In this document: positions 1-9,151 of the stretch, piece by piece
Numbering within the stretch: the stretch's first letter is position 1
Layout: every line of letters begins with the position of its first letter
Assembly: GCF_002157355.1 (NCBI RefSeq)
Contig: NZ_LYMK01000001.1
Coordinates: 248,001 to 312,000, forward strand
Source of the DNA: Variovorax sp. JS1663
GTDB taxonomy: Bacteria > Pseudomonadota > Gammaproteobacteria > Burkholderiales > Burkholderiaceae_C
Reading direction: 5' to 3'
Length of the DNA stretch: 64,000 nucleotides
Translations under genes and position numbers: made by a program
Notes under the pieces: model-generated
Seen by the model: the letters and a program-made list of their open reading frames with translations, nothing else
Told to the model about the DNA's origin: nothing
Database searches by the model: none

Positions 1-767
1 GGCAGTGCGCCGATCCGCGTGCGCTGCGCCACGCGGTGCCCGAGAACCGCCTGCGCGTCTATGACGTACGCGCCGCCATGCGCGGCGTGGCCGACACCGG
101 TTCGCTGCTCGAGCTGCGCGCCGGCTTCGGCGCCGGCATCGTGACCGCGCTGGCGCGCATCGAGGGCCAACCCGTCGGCCTGCTGGCCAACAACCCACAC
201 CACCTCGGCGGTGCGATCGATGTCGAGGCGGCCGACAAGGCGGCGCGCTTCATGCAGCTGTGCAACGCGCACGGGCTGCCGCTGGTGGCCTTGTGCGACA
301 CGCCGGGCTTCATGGTCGGCCCCGAGATCGAGGCCCAGGCGCAGGTGCGCCACGTGTGCCGCATGTTCATGGTGGCCTCGCACCTGCGCGTGCCCTACTT
401 CGCGGTGGTGCTGCGCAAGGGCTATGGCCTGGGCGCGCAGGCGATGACGGCGGGCGGCTTCGACGCGCCGGTCTTCACCGTCGCCTGGCCCACCGGCGAG
501 TTCGGCGCGATGGGGCTGGAGGGCGCGGTGCGGCTGGGCTTTCGCAAGGAGCTTGAAGCGGTGCCCGAGGGTGCCGAACGCGATGCGCTGTTCCGCAAGC
601 TGGTGGCGCAGCAGTACGCGAACGGCGAGGCGATCCACATGGCGCAGACGCTGGAGATCGACGCGGTGATCGATCCGGCCGACACGCGCGCCTGGCTGGT
701 GCGCGGTCTGTCCTCGGCCGCGGCAGCCGCGTCGCGTGCGCCGCTGCCCTACGTGGACACCTGGTAG
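1..767 (+). CDS. Acyl-CoA carboxylase carboxyltransferase subunit, 3' part
   Basis: The frame is open from the window edge, so the true start lies upstream. The visible residues begin with a V-P-E-N-R stretch typical of the region just before the C-terminal carboxyltransferase domain of biotin-dependent acyl-CoA carboxylases. Other family marks are LVALCDTPGFMVGPEIE, the conserved RKGYGLGAQAM segment and FGAMGLEGAVRLGF. The family transfers carboxyl from carboxybiotin to acetyl-, propionyl- or methylcrotonyl-CoA in the cytoplasm; the substrate cannot be told from this half. No biotin carboxylase follows it; the next gene is a pseudogene on the other strand. Family assignment is firm, substrate is not. 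Confidence 0.85.
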   Translation, partial: QCADPRALRHAVPENRLRVYDVRAAMRGVADTGSLLELRAGFGAGIVTALARIEGQPVGLLANNPHHLGGAIDVEAADKAARFMQLCNAHGLPLVALCDTPGFMVGPEIEAQAQVRHVCRMFMVASHLRVPYFAVVLRKGYGLGAQAMTAGGFDAPVFTVAWPTGEFGAMGLEGAVRLGFRKELEAVPEGAERDALFRKLVAQQYANGEAIHMAQTLEIDAVIDPADTRAWLVRGLSSAAAAASRAPLPYVDTW

Positions 768-777
768 CGGCGCGCCC

Positions 778-1369
778 TCAGCTCAAGGCCAGAGCGCTGC
801 TGCTTGTGGATGCCGGGATGCGAATGACGAACCAGGTTCCATCCTCCCGGGTGGATGAAACCTGGAGGGTCCCTCCGTGCGGGAACGTGGATGTCCTGCC
901 GGATCGCTCTCGATGGATGCGCCGATGTCCGAGACCACGTCGCCGAGCGCCACCTCTATGTCGTCGATATCGCCGAAGGAAAGATCGAGCTTGCCGTCGA
1001 TGCGTGCGCGGGTGAAATCCATGACGTCGCCGATCAGGTGTCCCATTCGACGGGTGGTCGATCGGATGAGCTGCGCCGTCTTGGCAAGATCGGGCTCCGA
1101 CGTCCGCCTTGCCATCAGTTCGCCGATCAGGCTCAGCGTGGCCAGTGGGTTGCGAAGGTCGTGCCCCAGCACGGCGATGAACTGGTCCCGCAGCTCGATG
1201 GCCGCCTCGTGTCGAGCACCGCACATGCCGTCCAGCTGTCGTCGTCCACACGCGCCACGGCTGCAAAGCCCATGCCGGTGTTGTCGCAGATGACACGCGG
1301 CAATGCAGGCACTGCACTCATGCGCTGCACAGTCGCGACATCGCGCGCAACGGCTTCTGGCAGGGTCAT
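778..1369 (-). pseudogene. Decayed GAF/HisKA/HATPase sensor histidine kinase
   Basis: Three pieces of one histidine kinase lie in order on the minus strand but in different frames. An ATG at 1369 opens a GAF-like start (VICDNTGMGFAAVARV). This runs into a frame carrying the HisKA dimerisation helix and phospho-acceptor H-box (FIAVLGHDLRNPLATL, about 1190-1150). A third frame at the end carries the last strands of an HATPase domain (HGGTLQVSSTREDGTWF, about 870-815). The body of the GAF domain and the N, G1 and G2 boxes of the ATPase are missing. An intact relative would be roughly 370-400 residues; under 600 bases remain. It cannot make an active kinase. Confidence 0.8.
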
Positions 1370-1470
1370 GTTCTTCCAGGAATGGTGCTTTTCACTATAG
1401 CAGCCGCGATGTTGTCCGCCGCTGTCCAGCGACGCCGCGTGCGGCTTGCATACACTGGCCTGCTTTGCGC

Positions 1471-2757
1471 ATGAACACAGTCTCACGACGACGCTTTGCC
1501 TTGGCCGGGCTCGCGCATGGCGCGGGCGTGTTGTCGCCGGCGCTGCTGCCGCCGACCGTCTTGGCGCAGACCAGGCCAACTGCCGAGCCGCGCTGGGCCG
1601 CGAGCTGGGCCGGGGCGCCGCTCGACTACATGCCCGCGCCCCTGTTTCCTGGCCTGCCCGCACTGCCGCGCGAGCCCCAGAGCTTCGACGGCCGCAGCCT
1701 GCGCCAGCGCATGGTGTCCACCCTGGGCGGCGAGCGCGTGCGGGTACGCTTTTCCAACTTGTTCGGGCGGCAGCCGCTGCATGTCGTGGAGGCCAGCGTG
1801 GCGCTGAGCACCAGCGCCGAGGCGGTCTCGCCGGCGAGCCTGCAGCGCCTGCGCTTCGGCGGCCGTGTCGGGCTGACCATCCCGCCGGGCCAGGAGGCCT
1901 GGAGCGACGCGGCGCCGCTGGCGGTCGAGCCCGGACAGACGGTGGCAGTGAGCTACCAGGTTCGGGCACACACGCCCTTTGCGACCCTGCACCTGATGGC
2001 CACCACGGCCATGGTGCCCGGCGCCGCTGTGATGCGCGCCAACTGGCCTGGTGCATTGCCCTCGCCGAACAACCACCTCGTGACCGGCCTGGACGTCGCT
2101 GCCCGCGCGACGCCACGCGTCATCGTGGCCTTCGGCGATTCGATCACCCAGGGCGCGGCCGACGTTTCGCAGGAGAGTTATCCGGACCGTCTGGCCGCGC
2201 GGCTGCGCAATCTGCGTGGCAGCAACGGCGGATTCGCGGTGATCAACGCCGGCATCGGCGGCAACCGGCTGCTGCTCGACGGCACCGGTCCGCGCGCCCT
2301 GGACCGCTTCCGGCGCGACGCGCTGGGGCAGAGCGGCGTCACGCACGTGCTGTTGCTGATCGGCATCAACGACATCGGCGTCAGCCTGCCGGCGCCGGTC
2401 CAGGCGCTGTCGCCGGCCTTCAGGCCGGCCAGCGCCGAGCAGCTCACGGCCGGCCTGCAGCAACTGGTCGACCAGGCGCGCCGGCAGGGCGTGAAGGTGC
2501 TGCTCGGCACCATCACGCCCTTCAAGGGTGCGGCCTACTGGAGCGAGGAGAAGGAACTGCGGCGGCAGGCGGTGAACCGATGGATCCGCGGCCTGCAGGG
2601 CGTGGACGGCATGGTCGACTTCGACCGCGCACTGCGCGATCCGGCCGATCCGGCCGCCATGAGCGCGGCCTACGACAGTGGCGACCACCTGCATCCCGGC
2701 CCAGCCGGTAACGCGGCGATGGCCGATGCGATCGACCTGCGCGAGCTGCAGGAATAG
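1471..2757 (+). CDS. SGNH/GDSL-family hydrolase, Tat-exported
   Basis: A 428-residue secreted esterase/lipase-like protein. The start at 1471 gives a twin-arginine signal (SRRRFALAG, then a hydrophobic stretch ending near VLAQ), so export of a folded enzyme by Tat is expected. The SGNH catalytic blocks are all visible in the second half: block I FGDSITQG with the nucleophile Ser, the Gly of INAGIGGN, block III GIND, and block V DHLHPG with the catalytic Asp and His. The N-terminal 170 residues look like the extra beta domain found in large SGNH hydrolases. The physiological substrate, an ester or acetylated sugar, cannot be read from sequence. It is a single gene with a 119-bp gap to the next. 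Confidence 0.85.
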   Translation: MNTVSRRRFALAGLAHGAGVLSPALLPPTVLAQTRPTAEPRWAASWAGAPLDYMPAPLFPGLPALPREPQSFDGRSLRQRMVSTLGGERVRVRFSNLFGRQPLHVVEASVALSTSAEAVSPASLQRLRFGGRVGLTIPPGQEAWSDAAPLAVEPGQTVAVSYQVRAHTPFATLHLMATTAMVPGAAVMRANWPGALPSPNNHLVTGLDVAARATPRVIVAFGDSITQGAADVSQESYPDRLAARLRNLRGSNGGFAVINAGIGGNRLLLDGTGPRALDRFRRDALGQSGVTHVLLLIGINDIGVSLPAPVQALSPAFRPASAEQLTAGLQQLVDQARRQGVKVLLGTITPFKGAAYWSEEKELRRQAVNRWIRGLQGVDGMVDFDRALRDPADPAAMSAAYDSGDHLHPGPAGNAAMADAIDLRELQE

Positions 2758-2876
2758 CGGCCTGGGGCTGCAACAAGAAGCGACAGAGCTTTACAAAACA
2801 CTTCGGGCGAGGCTTACAAGGGCTTCACACAGGGCGGAGACGATGAAGGCTCCAACAACTCATGAGGACCTTCCCC

Positions 2877-3293
2877 ATGAAAAAGCTTCTCGTCTCTTTT
2901 GCTGTAGGCGCTGCCTCCCTCCTCTCGGTCGGTGCGGCTGTCACTGTGCCCACCACCGCGCAGGCCCAGCCGGCCGTCATCATCCAGACGCCGCCGCCCC
3001 CGCCGCGTTCCGAGCGCATGCCCCCGCCGCGCCGCGGCTATGCGTGGGCACCGGGCCACTGGGAATGGCGTGGCGGCCGCCACGTCTGGGTGGCCGGCAC
3101 CTGGGTTCGCGCCCGGCCGGGTTACGCCTACCGTGCGCCGGAGTGGCGCGAGCGCGACGGGCGTTGGGAATACAACCGCGGCCGTTGGGACCGTGACCGC
3201 GACGGTGTGCCGAACCGCATGGATCGGGACCGCGACAACGACGGCGTGCCGAACCGTTTCGACAACCGGCCCAACAATCCGAACCGCAGCTAA
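2877..3293 (+). CDS. YXWGXW repeat protein with Asp-rich tail
   Basis: A small exported protein of 138 residues. The start at 2877 is preceded by GAGGA at 2864-2868; an in-frame ATG at 2862 has no such site. It has a Sec signal peptide (MKKLLVSFAVGAASL to AQA), then a Pro-rich stretch. Two aromatic repeats follow of the YXWGXW type (GYAWAPGHWEWRGGRHVW and GYAYRAPEWRERDGRWEY). The C-terminus carries two copies of a D-R-D-R/N-D-G-V-P-N-R unit resembling thrombospondin type 3 calcium-binding loops. The function of YXWGXW proteins is unknown; periplasmic or envelope location is inferred. Confidence 0.8.
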   Translation: MKKLLVSFAVGAASLLSVGAAVTVPTTAQAQPAVIIQTPPPPPRSERMPPPRRGYAWAPGHWEWRGGRHVWVAGTWVRARPGYAYRAPEWRERDGRWEYNRGRWDRDRDGVPNRMDRDRDNDGVPNRFDNRPNNPNRS

Positions 3294-3302
3294 GCGCTGA
3301 AA

Positions 3303-3328
3303 AAACGCCCGCCTCCGCGGGCGTTTTC
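3303..3328. terminator. Bidirectional intrinsic terminator
   Basis: A perfect 11-bp inverted repeat (AAAACGCCCGC, loop CTCC, GCGGGCGTTTT) sits between two convergent genes. The A-run on one side and T-run on the other let it work as a Rho-independent terminator in both directions. Confidence 0.85.
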
Positions 3329-3334
3329 CCGTTC

Positions 3335-4060
3335 CTAGAACAGGCGGAACACGAGCGGCATCAGGAGCGCCGCCAGCACCACCTGCAGGCCCAGCGCCAG
3401 GCCCGCATAGGCACCGGCACCCTCGTCCACGTGCAGCGCGCGTGCCGCGCCGATGCCGTGGGCCGTGGTGCCCAGCGCAAAGCCGCGCGCGGCGAAGCCG
3501 GTCGCATCGGTGCCGATGCGCAGTGCATCGAACAAGTACTTGCCCGAGAGCGCGCCGATCATGCCGGTGAGCACGGCGAACACCGCCGACAGCGCCGGGA
3601 TACCGCCGATCTTCTCGGAGATGCCCATCGCCACCGGCGCGGTGACCGACTTGGGCGCGAGCGAGAGCACCACCTCGTGCGGCAGGCCCACCGCCCATCC
3701 CAGCGCGACGGCAGAGGCGGCGGCGGCAATGCCGCCCAGCAGGGCCGCCAGCAACACCCGGCCGAGGCGCGCCTTCAGTTCCGCGCGCCGCTGCCACAGG
3801 GGCCAGGCCAATGCGACCACCGCCGGCCCCAGCAGGAAGTGGATGAACTGCGCGCCCGCGAAGTAGGTCGGGTAGTCGACCCCGGTGGCCAGCAGGCCGC
3901 CCGCCAGCACGATCACCGACCACAGCACTGGGTTGGCCCAGGGCGCGCTGCCCAGCCGCGTGTAGGCCGCATTGGCCAGCAGGTACACCACCAGCGTGGC
4001 CGTGAGGCCGAAGAGCGGCGTGGCCGAGAGATAGATCCAGAGCTCGACGAAGCGGGGCAT
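3335..4060 (-). CDS. LrgB/CidB-family membrane protein
   Basis: About 241 residues, with six to eight hydrophobic segments and the family's conserved core (LAPKSVTAPVAMGISEKIGG and ARGFALGTTAHGIGAARAL). The start at 4060 lies 4 bp past the stop of the upstream cidA-like gene, giving a tight coupled pair. LrgB proteins were first described as holin/antiholin partners. Homologues are now known to carry small carboxylates: PftAB pyruvate in Bacillus, and the fused plastid protein PLGG1 glycolate/glycerate. Here the pair follows a glycolate/lactate-type oxidase gene, so a hydroxy-acid transport role is more likely than lysis. That is inference from context. Confidence 0.85.
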   Translation of the reverse strand: MPRFVELWIYLSATPLFGLTATLVVYLLANAAYTRLGSAPWANPVLWSVIVLAGGLLATGVDYPTYFAGAQFIHFLLGPAVVALAWPLWQRRAELKARLGRVLLAALLGGIAAAASAVALGWAVGLPHEVVLSLAPKSVTAPVAMGISEKIGGIPALSAVFAVLTGMIGALSGKYLFDALRIGTDATGFAARGFALGTTAHGIGAARALHVDEGAGAYAGLALGLQVVLAALLMPLVFRLF

Positions 4061-4064
4061 GGCG

Positions 4065-4418
4065 TCAGTCCTGCGTCTTCCTGCCACGGTCGGGCCAGTA
4101 GAGCACCGTCGCCGTCACCGCCAGGCCGATCCAGGTCGACAGCACGATCACGAACAGCATGCGGCCGCCATACTGGGCCAGCAGTGCGAGGTGCGTCATC
4201 ACGCCCACCCCGACCGGGATGAAGAGCAGCGACAGATGCGAGAGCAGGAAACCCGCGCATTCGGCCACCGGCTCCCGCACGATGGCGAAGTTGAGCGCAC
4301 CCAGCAGCAGCACCAGGCCGAGCACGGGGCCCGGCAGCGGCAGCGACAGCCCGCGCGATAGCAACTCGCCGATCGACTGCAGCACCAGGAGCCAGGCGAG
4401 GCCGCGCAGACCCTGCAT
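4065..4418 (-). CDS. CidA/LrgA-family membrane protein
   Basis: A 117-residue protein with four hydrophobic helices. It carries the family signature LPLPGPVLGLVLL near residues 26-38 and HLSLLFIPVGVGVM at 61-74. It begins 2 bp after the stop of the upstream FAD oxidase gene (TGA-AG-ATG) and ends 4 bp before the lrgB-like start, so the three genes are almost certainly one transcript with translational coupling. LrgA/CidA is the small partner of LrgB/CidB in a membrane complex. Confidence 0.85.
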   Translation of the reverse strand: MQGLRGLAWLLVLQSIGELLSRGLSLPLPGPVLGLVLLLGALNFAIVREPVAECAGFLLSHLSLLFIPVGVGVMTHLALLAQYGGRMLFVIVLSTWIGLAVTATVLYWPDRGRKTQD

Positions 4419-4420
4419 CT

Positions 4421-5923
4421 TCAGAAGCGCGGCAGCTCGGGGTGCGGCATCCGGCCCGCGCGGAACACCTGCTTGCCGTATTCCGCGCAACGCTGCAGCG
4501 TGGGAATGGTCTTGCCGGGGTTGAGCAGCCCAGCCGGGTCGAAGGCGCGCTTCACGCCGAACATCTGCTCGTTCTCCTCGGCGGTGAACTGCACGCACAT
4601 GCTGTTGAGCTTCTCCACGCCCACGCCGTGCTCGCCCGAGACGGTGCCGCCCATGGCGACGCTGGTCTCCAGGATGTCGGCGCCGAACAGCTCGCAGCGG
4701 TGCAGCTCGTCGGGATCGTTGGCATCGAAGAGCACCAGCGGGTGCAGGTTGCCGTCGCCCGCGTGGAAGACGTTGCAGCAGCGCAGGCCGTACTTCCTTT
4801 CCATCTGCTGGATGGCGAGCAGGATGTCGGCCAGGCGCTTGCGCGGGATGGTCGAGTCCAGGCACATGTAGTCGGGGCTGATGCGGCCGGAGGCGGGGAA
4901 GGCGTTCTTGCGGCCGCTCCAGAAGCGCAGGCGCTCCACCTCGCTGGTGCTGACCGAGATCGCGGTGGCGCCGGCGCTGCGCAGCACGGCGCTCATGCGC
5001 TCGATCTCTTCTTCCACCTCTTCGGGCGTGCCGTCGGATTCGCACAGCAGGATGGCCGCGGCGTCGAGGTCGTAGCCCGCATGCACGAAGTCCTCGACCG
5101 CGGCGGTCATGGGCTTGTCCATCATCTCCAGCCCGGCCGGGATGATGCCGGCGGCGATCACCGCGGCCACCGCGTCGCCGGCCTTTCGCACGTCGTCGAA
5201 GCTGGCCATGATGCAGCGCGCCAGCTGCGGCCTGGGCACCAGCTTGACCGTGACCTCGGTGGTCACGGCCAGCATGCCCTCGCTGCCCACCACCAGGGCC
5301 AGCAGGTCCAGGCCCGCGCAGTCCAGGGCCTCGCTGCCGAACTCCACTGGCTCGCCCTCGGCGGTGAAGCCGCGCACGCGCAGCACGTTGTGCAGCGTCA
5401 GGCCGTACTTGAGGCAGTGAACGCCGCCGGAGTTCTCGGCCACGTTGCCGCCGATGGTGCAGGCGATCTGGCTGGACGGGTCGGGCGCGTAGTAGAGGTT
5501 GAAGGGCGCGGCCGCCTCGCTGATGGCGAGGTTGCGCACGCCGCATTGCACGATCGCCGTGCGGCTGATCGGGTCGATCCTGAGGATCTGGTTGAACTTG
5601 GCCAGCGACAGCGTCACGCCCTCGGCATGCGGCATGGCGCCGCCGGACAGCCCGGTGCCCGCGCCGCGCGCGACCACCGGCACGCCCATCGCGTGGCAGG
5701 TCTGCAGCACGGCCTGCACCTGCTCTTCCGTCTCGGGCAGTGCGACCGCGAGCGGCCGCTGTCGATAGGCGGTCAGGCCGTCGCACTCGTAGGGCGTGGT
5801 GTCCTCGGACTGCCAGATCAGCGCATGCGCGGGCAGGCGGGCCTGCAGCGCGCGGACCACCTGCAACTGGTGCTCCGCAGCCTGATGCCGCGCGTGCTGG
5901 ATCGTGGTGTCTGGCGCGTTCAT
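4421..5923 (-). CDS. FAD-linked 2-hydroxy-acid oxidase (GlcD-like)
   Basis: A 500-residue flavoprotein of the vanillyl-alcohol-oxidase superfamily, close to glycolate oxidase subunit GlcD and D-lactate dehydrogenases. The PCMH-type FAD-binding motif is clear: VPVVARGAGTGLSGGAMP near residue 85, then CTIGGNVAENSGG and LVVGSEGMLAV. The C-terminal FAD-oxidase domain holds CNVFHAGDGNLHP and GTVSGEHGVG, whose His residues bind metal or substrate. GlcE and GlcF subunits are not next to it, so it may act alone as a D-lactate/D-2-hydroxyacid dehydrogenase. It is the first gene of a three-gene operon with cidA and lrgB homologues. Confidence 0.88.
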   Translation of the reverse strand: MNAPDTTIQHARHQAAEHQLQVVRALQARLPAHALIWQSEDTTPYECDGLTAYRQRPLAVALPETEEQVQAVLQTCHAMGVPVVARGAGTGLSGGAMPHAEGVTLSLAKFNQILRIDPISRTAIVQCGVRNLAISEAAAPFNLYYAPDPSSQIACTIGGNVAENSGGVHCLKYGLTLHNVLRVRGFTAEGEPVEFGSEALDCAGLDLLALVVGSEGMLAVTTEVTVKLVPRPQLARCIMASFDDVRKAGDAVAAVIAAGIIPAGLEMMDKPMTAAVEDFVHAGYDLDAAAILLCESDGTPEEVEEEIERMSAVLRSAGATAISVSTSEVERLRFWSGRKNAFPASGRISPDYMCLDSTIPRKRLADILLAIQQMERKYGLRCCNVFHAGDGNLHPLVLFDANDPDELHRCELFGADILETSVAMGGTVSGEHGVGVEKLNSMCVQFTAEENEQMFGVKRAFDPAGLLNPGKTIPTLQRCAEYGKQVFRAGRMPHPELPRF

Positions 5924-5952
5924 GGTCCGGACTTTACGGCGAGTGCCCGGCC

Positions 5953-6801
5953 CTACTTGAAGACCACCGTGCGATGGCCATTGAGCAGCACCCGGTGCTC
6001 GCTGTGCCATTTCACGGCGCGCGCCAGCACCTGGGTCTCGGTGTCGCGGCCGCGGGCGGTGAGGTCTTCCACCGTGTCGGTGTGGTCGGCGCGCTCCACG
6101 TCCTGCTCGATGATCGGGCCCTCGTCGAGGTCCGCCGTCACGTAGTGGGCGGTGGCGCCGATCAGCTTCACGCCGCGGTCGTGCGCCTGGTAGTAGGGCT
6201 TGGCGCCCTTGAAGCTGGGCAGGAAGGAGTGGTGGATGTTGATCGCGCGGCCCGCGAGCTGGGTGCACAGGTCGTTGCTGAGGATCTGCATGTAGCGCGC
6301 CAGCACCACCAGCTCGGCGCCCTCGGCCTCGATGATCTCCAGCTGCTTCGCCTCGGCCTGCGCCTTGGTGGCCGCCGTCACCGGGATGTGGTGGAAGGGC
6401 ACGTTGTAGCTCGCGGCCAGCTGGTAGAAGTCGCGGTGGTTCGAGATGATGGCGCGCACGTCGATCGCGAGCAGGCCGCTCTTCCAGCGGAACAGCAGGT
6501 CGTTGAGGCAGTGGCCTTCCTTGCTGACCAGGAGCACGGTCTTCATCGGCTCGGCCGCCACGTGCAGCTTCCAGCGCATGCCGAAGCTCTGGGCCAGGTT
6601 GGCGATCTGCTCGCGCAGCGCCGTTTCGGCCTGGTCGCCGCAGGCGAAGCGCACGCGCATGAAGAACAGGCCGGTGCCGTGGTCGTTGTACTGGGCCGCT
6701 TCTTCGATGTTGCCGCCGCGCTCGAGCAGGAAGCCGGAGACGGCATGGACGATGCCGGTGCGGTCGGGGCAGGACAGGGTCAGGATGTAGGCGCAGCTCA
6801 T
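5953..6801 (-). CDS. purU: Formyltetrahydrofolate deformylase
   Basis: A 282-residue enzyme that hydrolyses 10-formyl-THF to THF and formate, balancing one-carbon pools. The N-terminal ACT domain is visible (LTLSCPDRTGIVHAVSGFL). The formyltransferase-type catalytic domain contains ARYMQILS, the catalytic N-x-H in INIHHSFLPSFKGAKPY, and the Asp of VTADLDEGPII. The length matches the family. The start at 6801 aligns with the ACT domain; a longer in-frame version to 6894 would overlap the divergent aminotransferase start and is not preferred. A 12-bp palindrome GCAGGCGCCTGC at 6818-6829 lies in the shared intergenic region. Confidence 0.93.
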   Translation of the reverse strand: MSCAYILTLSCPDRTGIVHAVSGFLLERGGNIEEAAQYNDHGTGLFFMRVRFACGDQAETALREQIANLAQSFGMRWKLHVAAEPMKTVLLVSKEGHCLNDLLFRWKSGLLAIDVRAIISNHRDFYQLAASYNVPFHHIPVTAATKAQAEAKQLEIIEAEGAELVVLARYMQILSNDLCTQLAGRAINIHHSFLPSFKGAKPYYQAHDRGVKLIGATAHYVTADLDEGPIIEQDVERADHTDTVEDLTARGRDTETQVLARAVKWHSEHRVLLNGHRTVVFK

Positions 6802-6892
6802 AAGGGCCAGGATTGTCGCAGGCGCCTGCCGCGAAACCCGGCCGGTGACAAAATGGCCTTCCCCCCAGCGCCAACCGGCAGGAGCGAACAGC

Positions 6893-8227
<1,335 letters not shown>

Positions 8228-8245
8228 CCCGGACGTCGCGGTTCT

Positions 8246-9088
8246 TCAGCGCTTCGGCTCGGCCTGTGCGCGTAGCGCCGCGCAGTAGTCCTTCTCGGGC
8301 AGCGCGGGCGTCCGCCACACGGCATCGAAGGCGCCCGGCTCGCGCTGCGCGCCTGGGGAGGCGCCGGCCTGCAGCTGCACCGTCTTCACCGCGAGGTCGC
8401 TGGGCAGGTGCTGCGGCACGCCAAGCCCCTTGGCGCTGTGGCCGGCACCGCTCAGCAGCAGCACCGTCTTGCCGGGCGTGCGCGCCTTGAGGATGGTCTG
8501 CGCCATCGCGCGGTCGCGTGCGATCTGGATGCGCGTCATGGGCCCGATCTGCGACTCGGGCAGCAGGTTGCAGTGGCCGCTGCGCACGGCCTCCTGCTGT
8601 GCCTTGTGGGCTTCGGTGCCGAGCTGCGCGTCGAGGGACACGTCGGTCATCGCATCCCGCATGCGTGCACGCGGCAGGTTGGCGCCCAACACCGGGACGC
8701 CGGCACGTACCGCGGCCATCACGGCCGGGCCGTAGGACGCCCAGGGCCAGGCCTTCTCGTTCCAGCCAAGGGCGGCCTGGACCTGTTCCTCGCTCGCGGC
8801 GGGGTCCATGAGGGTGGTGCTGTGGCCTTCCTCCGCCATCTCGATCGCCAGCGCCGCCAGGCGTCCGCGCGCGGCCAGCGCCTCGACCGTCTCGCGCTCG
8901 ATGACCTGGTGCTCGGGGGCGTCGTGCTGCTCGCCCAGCAGCAATGCGTCGGCCGGCAGCAGGGAGAGGGCGCGTCGGGGGATCGGCGTGTCCGGCGCCG
9001 CGGGCGCAGAGCCTGCGCAGCCCGCGAGCAGGGCCATCGTCAACGAGAGGGACAGGCAGGCATGCAGCCGGGAAAGGCGTCGGGGCAT
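8246..9088 (-). CDS. ChaN-like haem-binding-family lipoprotein
   Basis: A 280-residue lipoprotein: signal helix followed by a lipobox LLAGC near residue 23. The mature part has the EreA/ChaN fold marks ALLLGEQHDAPEHQ near 50, AIEMAEEGHS near 85 and the LLLSGAGHSAKGLGV segment near 215. Campylobacter ChaN binds haem and is linked to iron uptake; that function is family knowledge and is not shown by the context here. The gene ends 18 bp from the convergent aminotransferase stop. Confidence 0.8.
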   Translation of the reverse strand: MPRRLSRLHACLSLSLTMALLAGCAGSAPAAPDTPIPRRALSLLPADALLLGEQHDAPEHQVIERETVEALAARGRLAALAIEMAEEGHSTTLMDPAASEEQVQAALGWNEKAWPWASYGPAVMAAVRAGVPVLGANLPRARMRDAMTDVSLDAQLGTEAHKAQQEAVRSGHCNLLPESQIGPMTRIQIARDRAMAQTILKARTPGKTVLLLSGAGHSAKGLGVPQHLPSDLAVKTVQLQAGASPGAQREPGAFDAVWRTPALPEKDYCAALRAQAEPKR

Positions 9089-9151
9089 CAGGCCATACTA
9101 AGCGACGGCAGCCGCGCCCGGCAGCCATCCATCGCCCCCTTCCGCCCGTCC

